A DNA stretch of 64,000 nucleotides, taken from assembly GCF_001522545.3 (NCBI RefSeq), contig NC_031769.1, forward strand, positions 69,864,640-69,928,639. The letters are read 5' to 3'. A program made the position numbers and the translations under genes. Below are positions 51,521 through 63,135 of the stretch, piece by piece. Source of the DNA: Parus major. Taxonomy: Eukaryota; Chordata; Aves; Passeriformes; Paridae. Every line of letters begins with the position of its first letter. Position 1 is the stretch's first letter. The notes beneath the pieces are model-generated. The model saw nothing but the letters and a program-made list of their open reading frames with translations, had not been told where the DNA came from and made no database searches.

Positions 51521-52479
51521 TCCAGCCTCAGAGATTTCTGAATAGACAAGTACTGTACTCTCTATTCCAGCTGTGCTAGAAGAACACTAAATCTGGAGAA
51601 AGGACTGACCTTACACTCTGTAAGTAATTTGTGCTATTCAATCTCTCATGCACTGCAAACAGAACTTTAAAATCCCCCACCACACACAAGTAAAAGGAAA
51701 AAGGTGCCCTATCTTCTCGATTTGTATAAAAGTAGTAGCTGTGCCATCGTGCTGGCAGTAATTTCGGTCGTTAAACTTCCCGAACCTTGAATGTCATCAG
51801 GAGTTACTTAGGTGACCATCCACTTGCACTTAAAAAGTACTGCATTTAACTCTCCGTAAAATATGGATTTTATTGCAGCAGTGACAGGACTCCTTTCCAC
51901 AGCCACTGACCTCTACTGCTATTGCTTATCTCTTGACTCAACCTTTTGCATAAGAATACACAGATGTAGTAAGCAAACTGTTTTCCCTGTGTGTGCATGT
52001 AAGTAGTGTTACATACATATGAATACATAAATAGTTCAACCTAGCTGACACAGAAAGTATGTTACCAGCTCCTTAGAAACATTTACTACACCACCAAATT
52101 CAGGGATGCTTTCTGCAATTACCCAACTTCTTTCCTGTAAAAATGCCTATACGCCTACCCTCTTACTTCCACCTCCTCCAGTACTCCCCAACCCGTTCTT
52201 TTATCAAATAAAAGACTTCACATTTGTCAATTCCTGTAACGTCCCCAGATCTGCTCGCTCTGCCCCTTCTTTTCACTGAGGGAGCGCCTCATTTCAACTG
52301 TGCTCTACATTCAGTTCTGCACTTTGCCTCGGATTTCGCTCATGATCCGAAGGGCTTTGCCCTGTATTCATTTCACAGCAACTCGGCAGCATCAAGCAAC
52401 CGAGACAGACTTTAAAAAATATTACTTTCTAGCTATTAATCATTTTGCTGTTGTTATTATTAATTATTACTGTTATTCT
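51521..52479. other. Intronic sequence next to the CpG island
   Basis: Transitional DNA becoming GC-rich to the right. I see no exon or repeat beyond short AT-rich strings at 52440-52475. Confidence 0.5.
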
Positions 52480-52885
52480 CTTCCAAGCACACACGACCCT
52501 TCTCCCGCTCTCCCCACCTCTCCTCGCCCGAAGTGTCTTGCTGGCGATGACAGTCCCCAGGACAACGCCGCATCCTTTCGCCTGACTTACAACGCCAGCA
52601 AACGTGGTCCCCACACGCCCCTGAGCGTCGGGCAGGGCGCGGAGCCCCGGAGGGGGTCACCCCGGCGCGGCGGCGGGGACAGACCCCTCCGCAAGACAGC
52701 TGCCAACTTTGCAAAATAAGTGCTGTCCCCCTCCTCCGTCCGCACCCCCACCCCCCTTAATTAGCATTCCCAATAAGCACGGCAGAAAGAATAAGAAAGA
52801 AAGGTGGGGGGGAAAAAGCAGAAGGCGGCTGGCTGGTGAGAGCTACAACTTGCCCCTCCAGAGGTGCAGAGCCGCATCTCCTTAC

Positions 52886-52988
52886 CGGCACGCAGGGACG
52901 ACGCGGCCGAGCCTCGCCCGGGTCGGCGGCGCGGCAGCGCAGCTCCCCGGCCCCTTCTCCCGCCGCTCAGCCTCCCCGCCTCGCACTA
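52886..52988 (-). other. CDH9: Candidate CDH9 noncoding exon 1
   Basis: From the predicted start near 52988, a GC-rich stretch with no ATG runs to a good donor: exon end CCG at 52886, then GTAAGG (52885-52880). An alternative donor, GTAAGT, lies at 52590-52585. Neither the start nor the choice of donor can be settled from sequence alone, and transcription may start further right (to about 53700). Confidence 0.35.
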
Positions 52989-53011
52989 GGGCTCCCGCTC
53001 GGCCAGCAGCA

Positions 53012-53067
53012 CTTTTTAACTCCGGCATGCAGGCAGCCCGAGCCGAGGGGGCTCTCTATCTGATTGG
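53012..53067 (-). promoter_or_regulatory. CDH9: CCAAT box and TATA-like element on the minus strand
   Basis: On the minus strand an exact CCAAT (53067-53063, in AACCAATCAG) is followed about 45 bp downstream by TTAAAAAG (53019-53012). This spacing suits a core promoter firing leftward, with a start near 52985-52990. The adjacent gap could hide more of the promoter. Confidence 0.45.
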
Positions 53068-53091
53068 TTTCCATTCACTGCTCCTGATTAA

Positions 53092-53117
53092 NNNNNNNNN
53101 NNNNNNNNNNNNNNNNN
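53092..53117. other. Assembly gap (26 N) beside a 15-base A run
   Basis: N bases 53092-53117 are followed directly by A at 53118-53132. The gap lies inside the presumed CDH9 promoter, so its true length and content are unknown. Homopolymer and high GC are common causes. Confidence 0.98.
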
Positions 53118-53560
53118 AAAAAAAAAAAAAAAGCCAAACTCCTCCCTCTCGGCTTGGCTCCCTGGCAGGCGCGCACACACACCCGCACATACGCGCACCC
53201 GCACCCCTGGCGCCGGCGCTGCGGCTGCCGGGGCCGCCGGAGCTGCCGCACTGGGGGGGGGGGGCGCGGAGCGGGCGCGGAGCCGATTCCTCCGGGCGGA
53301 CAGGGATTTGCAACTGAATGCGGTGGGAGGGCAGAGGGGGAGGGTTGTGCCAGGGAGCCCCCCTTCCCCCCCGAGAGCAGCTCCGCGCTTGAGGTGGAGA
53401 GCAGCCAGCTTCTTCCCAATTGCTTGGTAGCGATAGCTAAAGCGGAATAAAATCGGGGGAGGGGGAATAAGAGGAGGCAGAGGCGCGCTCCGCTGTTGGG
53501 AGCTGTGTGTTTGTGCTGTGCGGCTTCTCATCCTCCGAGCTGGTCTTAAGTCCTTCTCTC

Positions 53561-54540
53561 GATATCTGAGATGCCCCGCTGGTCTTTTCCCACACTTCCC
53601 AGGAAGTTCATGGACTTGATGAATCAAGATATTTCGGTGAATTATTAATGGAGATGACACTTCGTGGTCGCATGTGGCGGTTTCTATGTGAATGGAAAGC
53701 AGCAGAGGGGCACTTTCTAGGCGCCTGCCTTTCCTTGGTCCCTCTCTTCCCAGAGGGCTCCCCACTCAGGAGGTTGTGACTAACCTTAACGCAGAACGCG
53801 CTGAAATCTCAGATTTTGCTGTGGGACTCACGGAGCCCCTCTGCACACATGCGTTTTTACAATCTCTCCCTCCACCCCCCAACTGCCTAAATACAGCCTG
53901 AAATAAGGCTTTGCATTTTCTTCATCTGTATATTAAATTACAAGATGGAAATTGCCAGCTAGTTTATTATTTACATGACAAGAATCCTCTCCAATTCAGC
54001 TGCACGGTGTCCCCTTAAGATTCATGGCAAATGTTGCAAGAAGCAAAGCTTTCTGCCATTCGCCTTTCGCATCTCCACAGCCTTAGGTTTGACCTTTATG
54101 ATTTTTTTTCCCTGCTAGTAAATCTAGTCATCTTGTTCTACTTTCTTTTTCTATTCCTTTTTTCTTCCCTTGCTTCTACCCACCTTTCACAATTTTTGCA
54201 TGCTGTATGTCTTAAGGATGGGTCTGTGCTGGCTCTAAGCCATCTTTGTGTCCTGTTTCTGGACTATTTCAAGGCTTTTAGTGTAATTTAAATACCCTGA
54301 GCGCTAGAAATTCAGGTAGCAATCTTGCTGCTTGTGCTGTAATTTCTACAGTGCTGCAGCACCATGTCCACAGCACAGCTGAAACTGATGCTGGGCTTGT
54401 TGTAAAATTTGGAATATGTAAAATTTTTGTAAGGAAGGATGTTCTTTAATATTTGATCTTTGTGTACTCTCAAGACTAATCAACAAGAAGGGAGATTTAA
54501 TCCATGAAACCACAGCTAACAAGCACACTCTAAGTGATGT
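53561..54540. other. Upstream flank next to the CpG island
   Basis: GC content falls to the right. A short inverted repeat, CTTGAT-GA-ATCAAG, lies near 53614-53627. A pyrimidine-rich stretch occupies about 54100-54190. No gene was recognised. Confidence 0.5.
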
Positions 54541-54545
54541 CCAGG

Positions 54546-55095
54546 TGTTAGAAAAACAAATTACTTGCTGGGAGAATTGCCTTGTTAAGGGTTAGAGCCT
54601 GACATGCTACAGTGATCTTGGACCTAGGGGGAGTTTACCAGAGCTTGGGAAGAAGGATGTTCCATTGACAGTGGACACAGCAAATGCAGAATTTGCAGGC
54701 CACAAGGACAACTGGCAGAACTCCCAAGGTAAGGAAAAAGCTAACTCAGCAATTGTGCTGAAATCAGGTCCAACTGGGTTAAAGGTAATTCTGGCAGGGA
54801 GAGATCATGACCACCGACCCAAGAAACCAAACAACTCAAGAGAAAGATTGAGCATAAAGATTAATTAGCATGAGAAGAAAGAGAATCATTAACCAATAGA
54901 AGACAGGATACTAACAGAGAACTATGTAACTTGTCACCAATGAACACTAATTCCTTTGTTTGCTGAAATGTATAAAAAGTAAAAATTTGACAGCTTGTGT
55001 GCTTGATTTGTGGAATACCACCAAGCACCCAGGCTTGTGCAACTGCAAAATAAATAATGTCTCTCTTGAATGTGCAATTATTGGCTTGTTGCACA
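54546..55095 (+). mobile_element. Complete solo LTR of an endogenous retrovirus, with 5-bp target duplication
   Basis: The element begins TGTTAG and ends GCACA (TG...CA termini) and spans 550 bp. It is flanked by identical CCAGG on both sides (54541-54545 and 55096-55100). A TATA box, TATAAAAAG, starts at 54971 and AATAAA lies at 55049-55054, in the order expected of U3, R and U5 on the plus strand. No internal viral genes or second LTR are present, so it is a solo LTR left by recombination between two LTRs. The 5-bp duplication suggests the ERVL class. Open frames within it are not viral genes. Confidence 0.9.
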
Positions 55096-55651
55096 CCAGG
55101 TAATGAATCTGATTTTTGTAGAGAACAAGTTCCTTAAGAAAGTCTTCAATCTATTTCCCAGAACCACTGTGTTCGTTCTTTTAAATTTTTAAAAATTCTT
55201 CTTTTAAGGACTCTGTATGATACTACAAGAGGCAAAGCAGTGTAAAGAAACTGGATTCTGCTTTGCATATGTTTGTGAACTCGAGCAAATCACCCTGAAT
55301 ACCCACTTAGGTACCACTGCCATTATCTGGCCATATTAGTCTTTCCACAGCTGAGTTTTTCCAGCCTGCAGATCATTCTGGTAGCTCTTCTTTGAATTTA
55401 CCCTAGTTCCCTCATTATTTTATTTTTTTTTCAGCAATGACAGGTCAGGAACTCAGTGAATATTTGCAGAGTATTCCCACAGGAGCTTTCTGGACACAGT
55501 CTATCTCTCTTTATGACAGACCACATTTACAGACTTTCTTGTTCCCTGCCGTATTGCATTGTCAATTCACTGCCCACTCTAACCCTGAGGTCTCCTTGGG
55601 CATTATTCATTCCTAGATGCATCATATTCTGATTAGTTTTAGTAAGACTGC

Positions 55652-55704
55652 TTATTTTATTTTATTTTATTTTATTTTATTTTATTTTATTTTATTTTAT
55701 TTTA
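55652..55704. repeat. TTTTA pentanucleotide microsatellite
   Basis: About 10.5 uninterrupted copies of the 5-bp unit, ending where TTTTAATTTTG breaks the pattern. Uninterrupted length suggests it is polymorphic. Confidence 0.97.
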
Positions 55705-58700
55705 ATTTTGATTTTGTCAGCCAGAGTGGAATTAATAATATCCAAGAAAGACTTTTGCATTTTTGTTAAAAAGGAAAAGTGCAGGAACTCTTGTGGTCTC
55801 CATAATGATTTGTGGTTCACAATTTGAAGTCCACAGCTGTATGAAGAAAACTTCTTTCATTTTTTTTAAAAAATATTGTTAGGATGGCAGTTTTCTTCCT
55901 CAGCCCTCTTCTATTGACAGCTATAGTGATAATAGAATTAGTAGGTTAGATCACATCATTAGCCAATGAAGAGTTCTGTATACCTGATACATTAGCTGAG
56001 TGAAAGGCTCAGCTAGGATTGTGAAAATTGATCAAGACTGGCTGAAAACAACTTCTCTGCCAAGGGGTTGGAGAATATAAAAAGGTTCAGAGAACTGGAT
56101 GTTCACGAGTCTGAGACTCCAAGACCAGAAAGGAGACAAACATTGTTTTCAGCTCTTGAACCAATCTCGTATTTGGAAATCAGAATGACTACTCAAGGTA
56201 AAACATACAGTCTCAATGCCTGTCTTGTCTGTGGCTTTTCTCTTAAGCAAAAAATCCTGCCCATGGACTGACAAGAATTAGCCAGAATGAAGATCCCAAG
56301 TGGAAACTTCTGCGTCTGCAGTTTCTGTGGAATGCCCAAACCCTTCCAACTGTGATCAAAATGTCCATGAATCTCAGTCACCAGCACAAAAATAAAATAC
56401 AGTGTGAGCTAGGAATATATGGTGATATTCTCTATGCTATTCAGGTGAAATACTATTTCCAAACAATAGAAGATGTCTGTGTGGGATTTAAAGACTAAAC
56501 AGCTGCTTAGGGTTCACTACAAGCTGCAGTATCTAGGAAACAATCTGAATGTCTCACTTTGTAACTCCACATTTCAGAGTTTTCCCAGCCTCTTCCAAAT
56601 AAAAAAGAGGGACCTTACTCTGGATTCATAAAGGGGAACCTCAATCTAAGATAATTTCTCTTCACTCTTTTCTGCTTTTTTTTTGTTTTTTTTTCCCTAG
56701 AGGTGGGGAGCCTTGCTTTCTCAAGCTGGAATGCCACATCTTTCAGTTCTTTAAGCCCAGTCCTGTAGATATATATGCAGTGATCAAGGATTAGCCAGGC
56801 AATTGTAAGGGCTGAGATAATGTCACATTTTACCTTTCTTCAAGCAAGATATGCTTCCCATAGCACTGAAACAGCCCTGGTGCCTTCCTAGTCCTGGTCT
56901 GCTGCAAATACCTAAGAAACAGGGTAGCACAAACTACTTTTCCATTTTCTGTCAATTCCTTCTGGTCTGCTTGGCCACTGGAAGCACAATGGTTTGCCTC
57001 ATGGATTCCAGTGATTGCATGCAGCCCTGCATAGCATATTTTTTCTCAGTCTCTGAATAGTTTTGTTCTTTGTCAGTGTCCTTCTTCCAGTGAGGCCCCC
57101 AAAACTGTAGAAGGAGATTATTCCAATGAATCTGAATGCCTTGTTCTAACTTGAATTTGTTACATGTTTTAGCCCTTTCTAGAAAGGATGAAGAAAAGCA
57201 GCAGATGGTTTGATTGGTTCCTTCATAAGCCACATGAGGAGCTACTCCATGTCTGCCTATTCCATAGACATTTTAGGGTGAAAAGATTCCTGCTGCGAGA
57301 TACAAAAGAACAAAGAAGCAAAATGTGAATCAGAGCTTGCTGATTTTGTGGAAACATTATGAAATCTGCCTGTTTTTTCTTAGCTTTCTGTCTGAACCTC
57401 TCAGCTGCTTCCCAAGTAGGGAACTTGATACTGCAAATTCTTGCAGTTTCATGGTTTCTTGAGTGTCTGTCTTTCCCCATTTCAGTGGTGAAAGTCAAGG
57501 AATGATGGTAATTAGAAAATAGTAATAAGATTTTTGGTTTATCCTTGAAGTAGTTGTTTTTATTCACTAATAATGCAGTTCCTCTGAGCAAACTGGAACT
57601 TCAGTCTTCTTGTCTAGGTTGAATATGAAAATTTATTTTCAAAATTATTCTGGAAATTCGATTTTCCAATAAACTGCCATGGTAGCTATTCCTCTGCTTC
57701 TCTGGGTACATGTAAACTGTTCCAAAGAAATGTATGTTTTCTCTAAGGAATGGCTTTACTTCTGAAATTAATAAACCTGACCATCGTGGTCTCTCGCCAG
57801 TTTTTCCCTCAGTGTTCAGTCCATGCCTTTTTTGCCTAGGGATGGCAAAAACAATTTCATTTTGCATTAAACTCATACTGAAACAGATATTTTCAAAACT
57901 GTCATATACCTCTGAATTTCTTAGCTCTCCTAATTCCAGTGGTATTAAAATATCACAAGAACAGCTGTTGTTATGTTGCTTGTGGAGTCAGTAATTACAG
58001 AATTGTGTTGTGAAAGTAACAAGCTGAAGGGTGGCAGGTGAGTTTCACACACAGATAGTTTAAATAGATTCTGCTGAACCAAACCTTTGTATTTCAGGGT
58101 TCACCCCTCACTCATGGCAAGCAACCAAGAAACTCTCCTGTTAAAAATAATATAACAACATCCTTCACCTTTTGCATTCCCAATATGTCAGATTGATCAT
58201 TCCTGACAGAAGCATAAAAATGTCAGCGTAACAAATAAGATGGGTAAATAGCAGCTAATGCCTGGGGAGTTTCATTGCCTCAACAGGTACATGAAGTTAT
58301 AATTGGACTAATCAGCATTCCTACAAGCAGCCACCACTCTTACTTGCCATAGAAAAGATCTGAAAGGACAGAGACTTCTTCCATGCAAAACACCATCGAG
58401 ATCAACTAAACCTCAACCAGTATGGTCTTTAAAAATGAAAGCTGACATCATTAGGATAAATGAGGAGCCAACACACATCTGCATGCGTAGGATGGCAGCA
58501 AATGAAAAATCAGATTTTATCCCTCTGGCTGAATAATCATTATACAATAGAATCAGTCCATGACCAAATTTCACTGTACATCATCCTGCTGCAGTCAGAA
58601 TCTTGATAGCTTCCATGGAGCTGATACAAAAGGTTATCAGTGATAATCTGATGCCACTGTTGTAGGAGTTTTTAGTCATGGGCACTAGTCAAAATCTGGA

Positions 58701-61700
58701 GATACTACCTGCTTCCACATGCAATGTTATGGTAGCAAAATTAGAAGATAATCCATTTTTCCATATCAGTCAAAATTTTGTATGTTTTGGGAATATTTTA
58801 CAAGATATATAAAAACATTTTTCAAGAAATACTAAATTTTATGTACAAAATACCCTTTAATTTATTGCACAACCTGCAGAACTCTTATACATGATTGCAT
58901 TTATTGTCACAAAGCCCCACTTTGGCCATGAAACCTATTATTTATTTGTGCAAAGCTAACGTTCTTACCAGTCCCATGTCTGTTTGTATCCATCGATTCT
59001 CTCTTCTCTAAGGGCTAAGAGTTTCTTTGTAATTTACCATGGTTTAACCAGTTAATTCTCACTGCCCGAGCCACAGTGACTGTCTGTATGTACTCTCAGA
59101 TGGTAGAGAACCCCATGTAATTTGATTTTGTCAATCCCTTTTCACTGTGGACTGGGCTAAAAAGAATTATCTTCCTTTTGTTCCTGGCTAAGAGTGCCTC
59201 TATGAACAGGTAGTATGCTTCAGCTGATGTAGGCTACTCACTGTGCAGTAATAACTTGCTTGTGAGCCTGACATGAACATACTTTGTATTTTAATAACCT
59301 CTGGAGAAATAACTGTCTTTTCTACTTCAGCTTGCACAGTACCTAGTTCAATGGGAGAAAAAGCACTAAAAAAGTCATGCAAATAATTAATACATCAAAA
59401 TCACAGTGTATTTTTCAGTTGTGCACACATACACGCATTCATTTGCAGATTTCCTGGCCCAAAGGATTTGTCACCTAAGTAGTGATGAAAGGCAGATGCT
59501 AAAAAGGAAAATGAAGAGATGAAGTGAGTAAGGATTCATGCAGTGGATCAGTTTAGATCCGGGGATAAAATTCAAACCTGACTCCTACTCTGCTCTAGCT
59601 CAAACCAGAATTTTATCCTTTTATTCAGAGTTCCTGTCATGGCTGATCCTTACCAAAGGTTTCAGTCCAGATGTATCTTTCTCATTTTTTCAGATAAGTA
59701 TTGCTGAGAACCACAGGTCACTCTTTCACCCCAGGCTGATCAGTTCCTCATTCTCAGGATTAGGACTAAGTCCAAATCTTCATCTTTCCTGATAACAATG
59801 TTGACACATACACTTTTTTGTCTGTTAGGCTAGGTCATTTACACAATGAATAGTAGATAATTTTTGAGTAGTTTTCTAAAAAGTGGTGCTTTGCTTTTCC
59901 CCATCTCCTTCACTTTTTGATTCATATAGTCCCAAGTATGTTCCTTGTATGGTTGCAGTGACCTGTGGGGGTTACACCAGCACTGAATTCTGCAACATAC
60001 GCACACCAACCCACCCACAAACCTGCCTTACACTGAGGCTGAAAATGCACATTGCGTTTTTTTTTGACAAAGCAGTTTAAGTCATTTCCCTTTCCTCTAC
60101 CTGCCTCTGCCCCCATTCACCTCTCTCCAGTTTTGTCATCAAAATCATCAGTGGGATGTGCTGTAACCTGGTCACAGAAATCAATATGGTTACAAATGAT
60201 TCTTGACAAAGTTAGTTTTGTAATTTGGACCATTTGAGTCACCTGTTGCAGTGGTAAATCTGAGTGGATCATGAACTAGTGCACCTCTGTGTATGTGCAG
60301 GAGAGTGTTGGTTGGGGGATATTTCTTAAATGACTGTCACTGGAAAAAATGTAGTGTCATATTAGACATTAAGAGATACATTCCCTTTCCAGGAGAAGTT
60401 GTGTAGCAGCGTAGCAATAAAAATGATGAAAAATCCCCAGGACACTTCTCTAGCTATATACAGAATTTGAAGTGACCTGGGAGTTTTGTATTAGCATTTA
60501 CTTGAGCTAATCAGTGAATCTGCTGCTGCCTTTCTACTTGACAGCTGATATTTTCATCCCAGAAGAAACAACCACCCTTTGAACCACATCTTTCTGGATT
60601 TTTTGTATGTTATTTGCTTTATCTAAGAACATATTTTGCTGTTCCTGATGTTTGGCTGAAGGCAGGGGCCTAGCAAATATTTTTTGATTAATTTCACATA
60701 GGCAATTTTATTCTTTCCTACAATACGTCTTTCTTCTCTCTATCCTTCTTTAAGGAATTCCTCTCATCTGCTTTGTCACAAAAACTTTCATCTGAAGAGT
60801 GGAAATTGCATCTCCTTATGCCTTTCTTTGAAGCCACCAGGACAACTTCGTGATTCCAGTTTATGAAGTCCATTGGGCAGGAGATTTTCATAACTTTTTT
60901 GTCCCTATCCCATCTGACTGTACTGTACTCTCCTACTTGTTGCAGTAGGAGAGTGACACAAATCTCAGTCTACATTGTAAGAAGGCAAGGGTATTTTGAA
61001 TTCAAGTGGATGGCTGAATTTCAAATAAAGGTGTGATTGCAGCTGAAAATGTACAAATGCCTATGCAGTGTCTGTAAATTCATATACTTTTCTTATAAGG
61101 CTGCAAAATTTAAAAGATTTCCACCTCATCTGCTTTCATGCTGGTAACTTGTCCTCATCCTAATCCTCCAGGATAATTTACATGGTTGCCCAGTCATTCT
61201 ATATTCTTTATCCTCAAGTCCTGGCACTTTCAAGGAACGTGTATTGGAACCAGGAGTCAAACTCTTGCCAGAATTTTTGACTCCCTTCAAATGGAGTCAC
61301 ACAACTATCCTACGTGTGACATTAGAAGTAAAGTCCCTAAAGATGAGGCAGCTCACTAATGGTTGCTCTGAAATGCAAGGGAAATATTGAAACTGCATAA
61401 TGTAGCTGGCTACTCAGCCTGTTATTAATATAATTTTGGGCCATTTTTCCTTGAATGAAAGGAAGTATTCTTGCCTCTGTTAGGGATTTCCAGTCAGAAA
61501 GAGAAGCAGCAGCCTTTTATTTTGCATTTAATGAGAATAGTCCCCACTAGGAAAGAACATATTGTCAGGACCTTTTTTATTTACTTTCTCAATTAGTAGT
61601 AAACTGTGATAGTAATTCACAAGAGAACTAACACACTGCCTTCTGCACTTCACTGTCTCCTTTTCCTGTAGCTATTTTAGGAACTGCAACACTGTGGGAT

Positions 61701-62231
61701 ACACCTAGATCCTGTTAATAGGTACTATACTGAAAAGGAAATAGCTAAACATCCTCTACTAGATCCTCCTTCTAACCTTTTATTCAGCTTCTCTTAGGGT
61801 AGGAAGCATTTTAGCAGGAATTAAGAGGGATGCATGTGGAGTCCTGTAGGAAAAAAGACCGTCTCATAGTTGAATGAAAATAAGTATACTAGCAAGGACC
61901 CACAATAATGCAGGAGAAGACAGTAGCTGTTTTGGGATTCTTGTTGGAAATCCTATTGACCTAGGTTGTAGCTTTGCAAGTTAATAGAAGCAGACTAAAC
62001 TTTGGGCACCAGAATAGTCCACCCAAGTCTGGAGAGTTCGTCTTACATCTTTGTTGAATCAGGGCTCAAGGTACTATGGGGATTAGCGCTACAGTAAAGC
62101 TCCACTGCAGACTATGAAGAGTTAAAAAATCTTGTTTGTATGTTCTCCTTGAATTGGGTGAGGAAATATTTCCTGAACCCACAGGCTTTGTTTTACACTT
62201 GAAATACTGTATAGCCTATTTGAATATTTTT
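55705..62231. other. Intergenic sequence without recognised genes
   Basis: About 6.5 kb of AT-rich DNA upstream of the presumed CDH9 promoter. A TATA-like ATATAAAAAGG at about 56075 and a later AAAATAAAA near 56391 resemble parts of an LTR, but no TG...CA ends with target duplication could be found. A hairpin lies at 60927-60954. No protein family was recognised. Confidence 0.55.
60927..60954. repeat. Short hairpin, 11-bp perfect arms
   Basis: ACTCTCCTACT (60927-60937) pairs with AGTAGGAGAGT (60944-60954) around a six-base loop. No function can be assigned. Confidence 0.85.
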
Positions 62232-62400
62232 GTAGTGCTTAACATTAGCATCTTTCACACAGTTTACATTACTTTGACTTATGGAAGTCCCACTGTGGAG
62301 GATTGGGAAAATCTAAAGTTCTGTATTAGTAAACCCATGACAGAAAAAAAGAGGCAATTTTCTCTTGTTTTAAAAGCTCCAAAGTGTAATTCTTGCAGTT
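62232..62400 (+). repeat. Unidentified direct repeat, copy A
   Basis: Aligns by eye with 62963-63135 in the same orientation. Shared strings include GTTCTGTATTAGTAA, then a CATG(T)GAC-type string, AGGCAATT, TCTCTT, a GCTCC/GCTAC string and AAAGT. Identity is roughly two thirds. I do not recognise the family, and an 88-codon frame over it (62136-62402) has no protein features. Confidence 0.65.
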
Positions 62401-62642
62401 AATTCCTGCAAGGTTCAGAGAATCTAGGGTAAGTTTGGTTTGTGGTAGATATTTACATTCTCTTTGGATCAGCTATATATTTATATATAAGAACAGTGAT
62501 TTCAATAACAGTCTTCTACTTAAACTTGCAAATCAAATAGACCCTATGGGGCATCTGACATAAATTAATGAACTGTTGTTCGAGGTCCAGCTGTGTATTG
62601 GATGTTATAGATAAAAATAGGTTTCTTGGCGTGTCCCTGACC

Positions 62643-62661
62643 AAAAAAAAAAAAAAAAAAA
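62643..62661. repeat. 19-base A run
   Basis: Uninterrupted A run between the two copies of the unidentified repeat. It could be the tail of a retroposed sequence on the plus strand, but no element is recognisable before it. Confidence 0.9.
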
Positions 62662-62962
62662 GGAAAGTTTATAAGGCTCTTTCTTGCTAGAATTAATTTT
62701 CTCTTCTATTTTCTCCCTTATGATTAGTTATATATTAGCTAGCCACCACAGCAGGGAAAATGCCCAACAACTATCTGGAGACATAAAATCAGCCTAATGT
62801 AACACACACCCAGTAGGAGCATAACTCATGGGATGGGGCCTTAGGAAAGAGCCATAATTTATAATTGGCCACTGTTCATCTGACAAAAAAGAGAGAAACT
62901 GTGAGTTCAAAAGGGACTTCAAAATGTGAACCTGTCAAAGCCTGTGCATTGTATTTGCTCTG

Positions 62963-63135
62963 GATGGTGCATTAACATCTCTAGCAAAGCTTATGCTATT
63001 TTGAATGATGGAGGTCCTACTGTGTAGGGCTGGGGAAAAAGAAATCGAGTTCTGTATTAGTAAGCATGTGACTGTAAGAAAAGGCAATTATCTCTTTCTT
63101 TGGGAGCTACAAAGTACAGTGGTGGTAGCTTCTGA
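62963..63135 (+). repeat. Unidentified direct repeat, copy B
   Basis: Diverged partner of 62232-62400, about 730 bp further right, in the same direction. The match starts near a TGGTGCATTAACAT string and ends at about GGGAGCTACAAAGTAC. The pair is either an old local duplication or two insertions of one unnamed element. Confidence 0.65.

Larger units (their letters stand above)
1400..52885 (-). other. CDH9: Presumed CDH9 intron 1 (about 51.5 kb)
   Basis: This span lies between the exon 2 acceptor (1402-1400) and the candidate exon 1 donor (52885-52884). The right boundary depends on the promoter assignment at 52.9-53.1 kb, which is inferred. I saw no exon of a recognisable protein on either strand. 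The sequence is AT-rich with many A and T runs. Repeats, hairpins and two GC-rich patches within it are listed separately. If the true first exon lies elsewhere, part of this stretch would be upstream flank. Confidence 0.6.
52480..53560. promoter_or_regulatory. CDH9: CpG island, presumed CDH9 promoter region
   Basis: About 1.1 kb with dense CpG dinucleotides, a 12-base G run (53253-53264) and an assembly gap (53092-53117). It is the strongest CpG island in the window and lies upstream of CDH9 exon 2 on the correct side for a minus-strand gene. Long open frames here on both strands (202 codons plus, 225 codons minus) reflect base composition and read through the gap. A promoter on the plus strand for a divergent noncoding transcript is also possible. 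Confidence 0.65.

Noticed and set aside
52709..53765. Long frames on both strands (202 codons plus, 225 codons minus) in the CpG island
   Set aside because: They run through N bases and arise from GC-rich composition with few stop codons. No protein family is recognisable.
54355..54377. REST/RE1-like site (CAGCACCATGTCCACAGCAC)
   Set aside because: The left half fits, but the right half matches poorly and the spacing is wrong for canonical RE1.
55876..56410. A second LTR-like region (TGTTAGG start, ATATAAAAAGG, AAAATAAAA)
   Set aside because: No end in CA with a matching target duplication was found; the only flanking AATAT match falls after a GG end.
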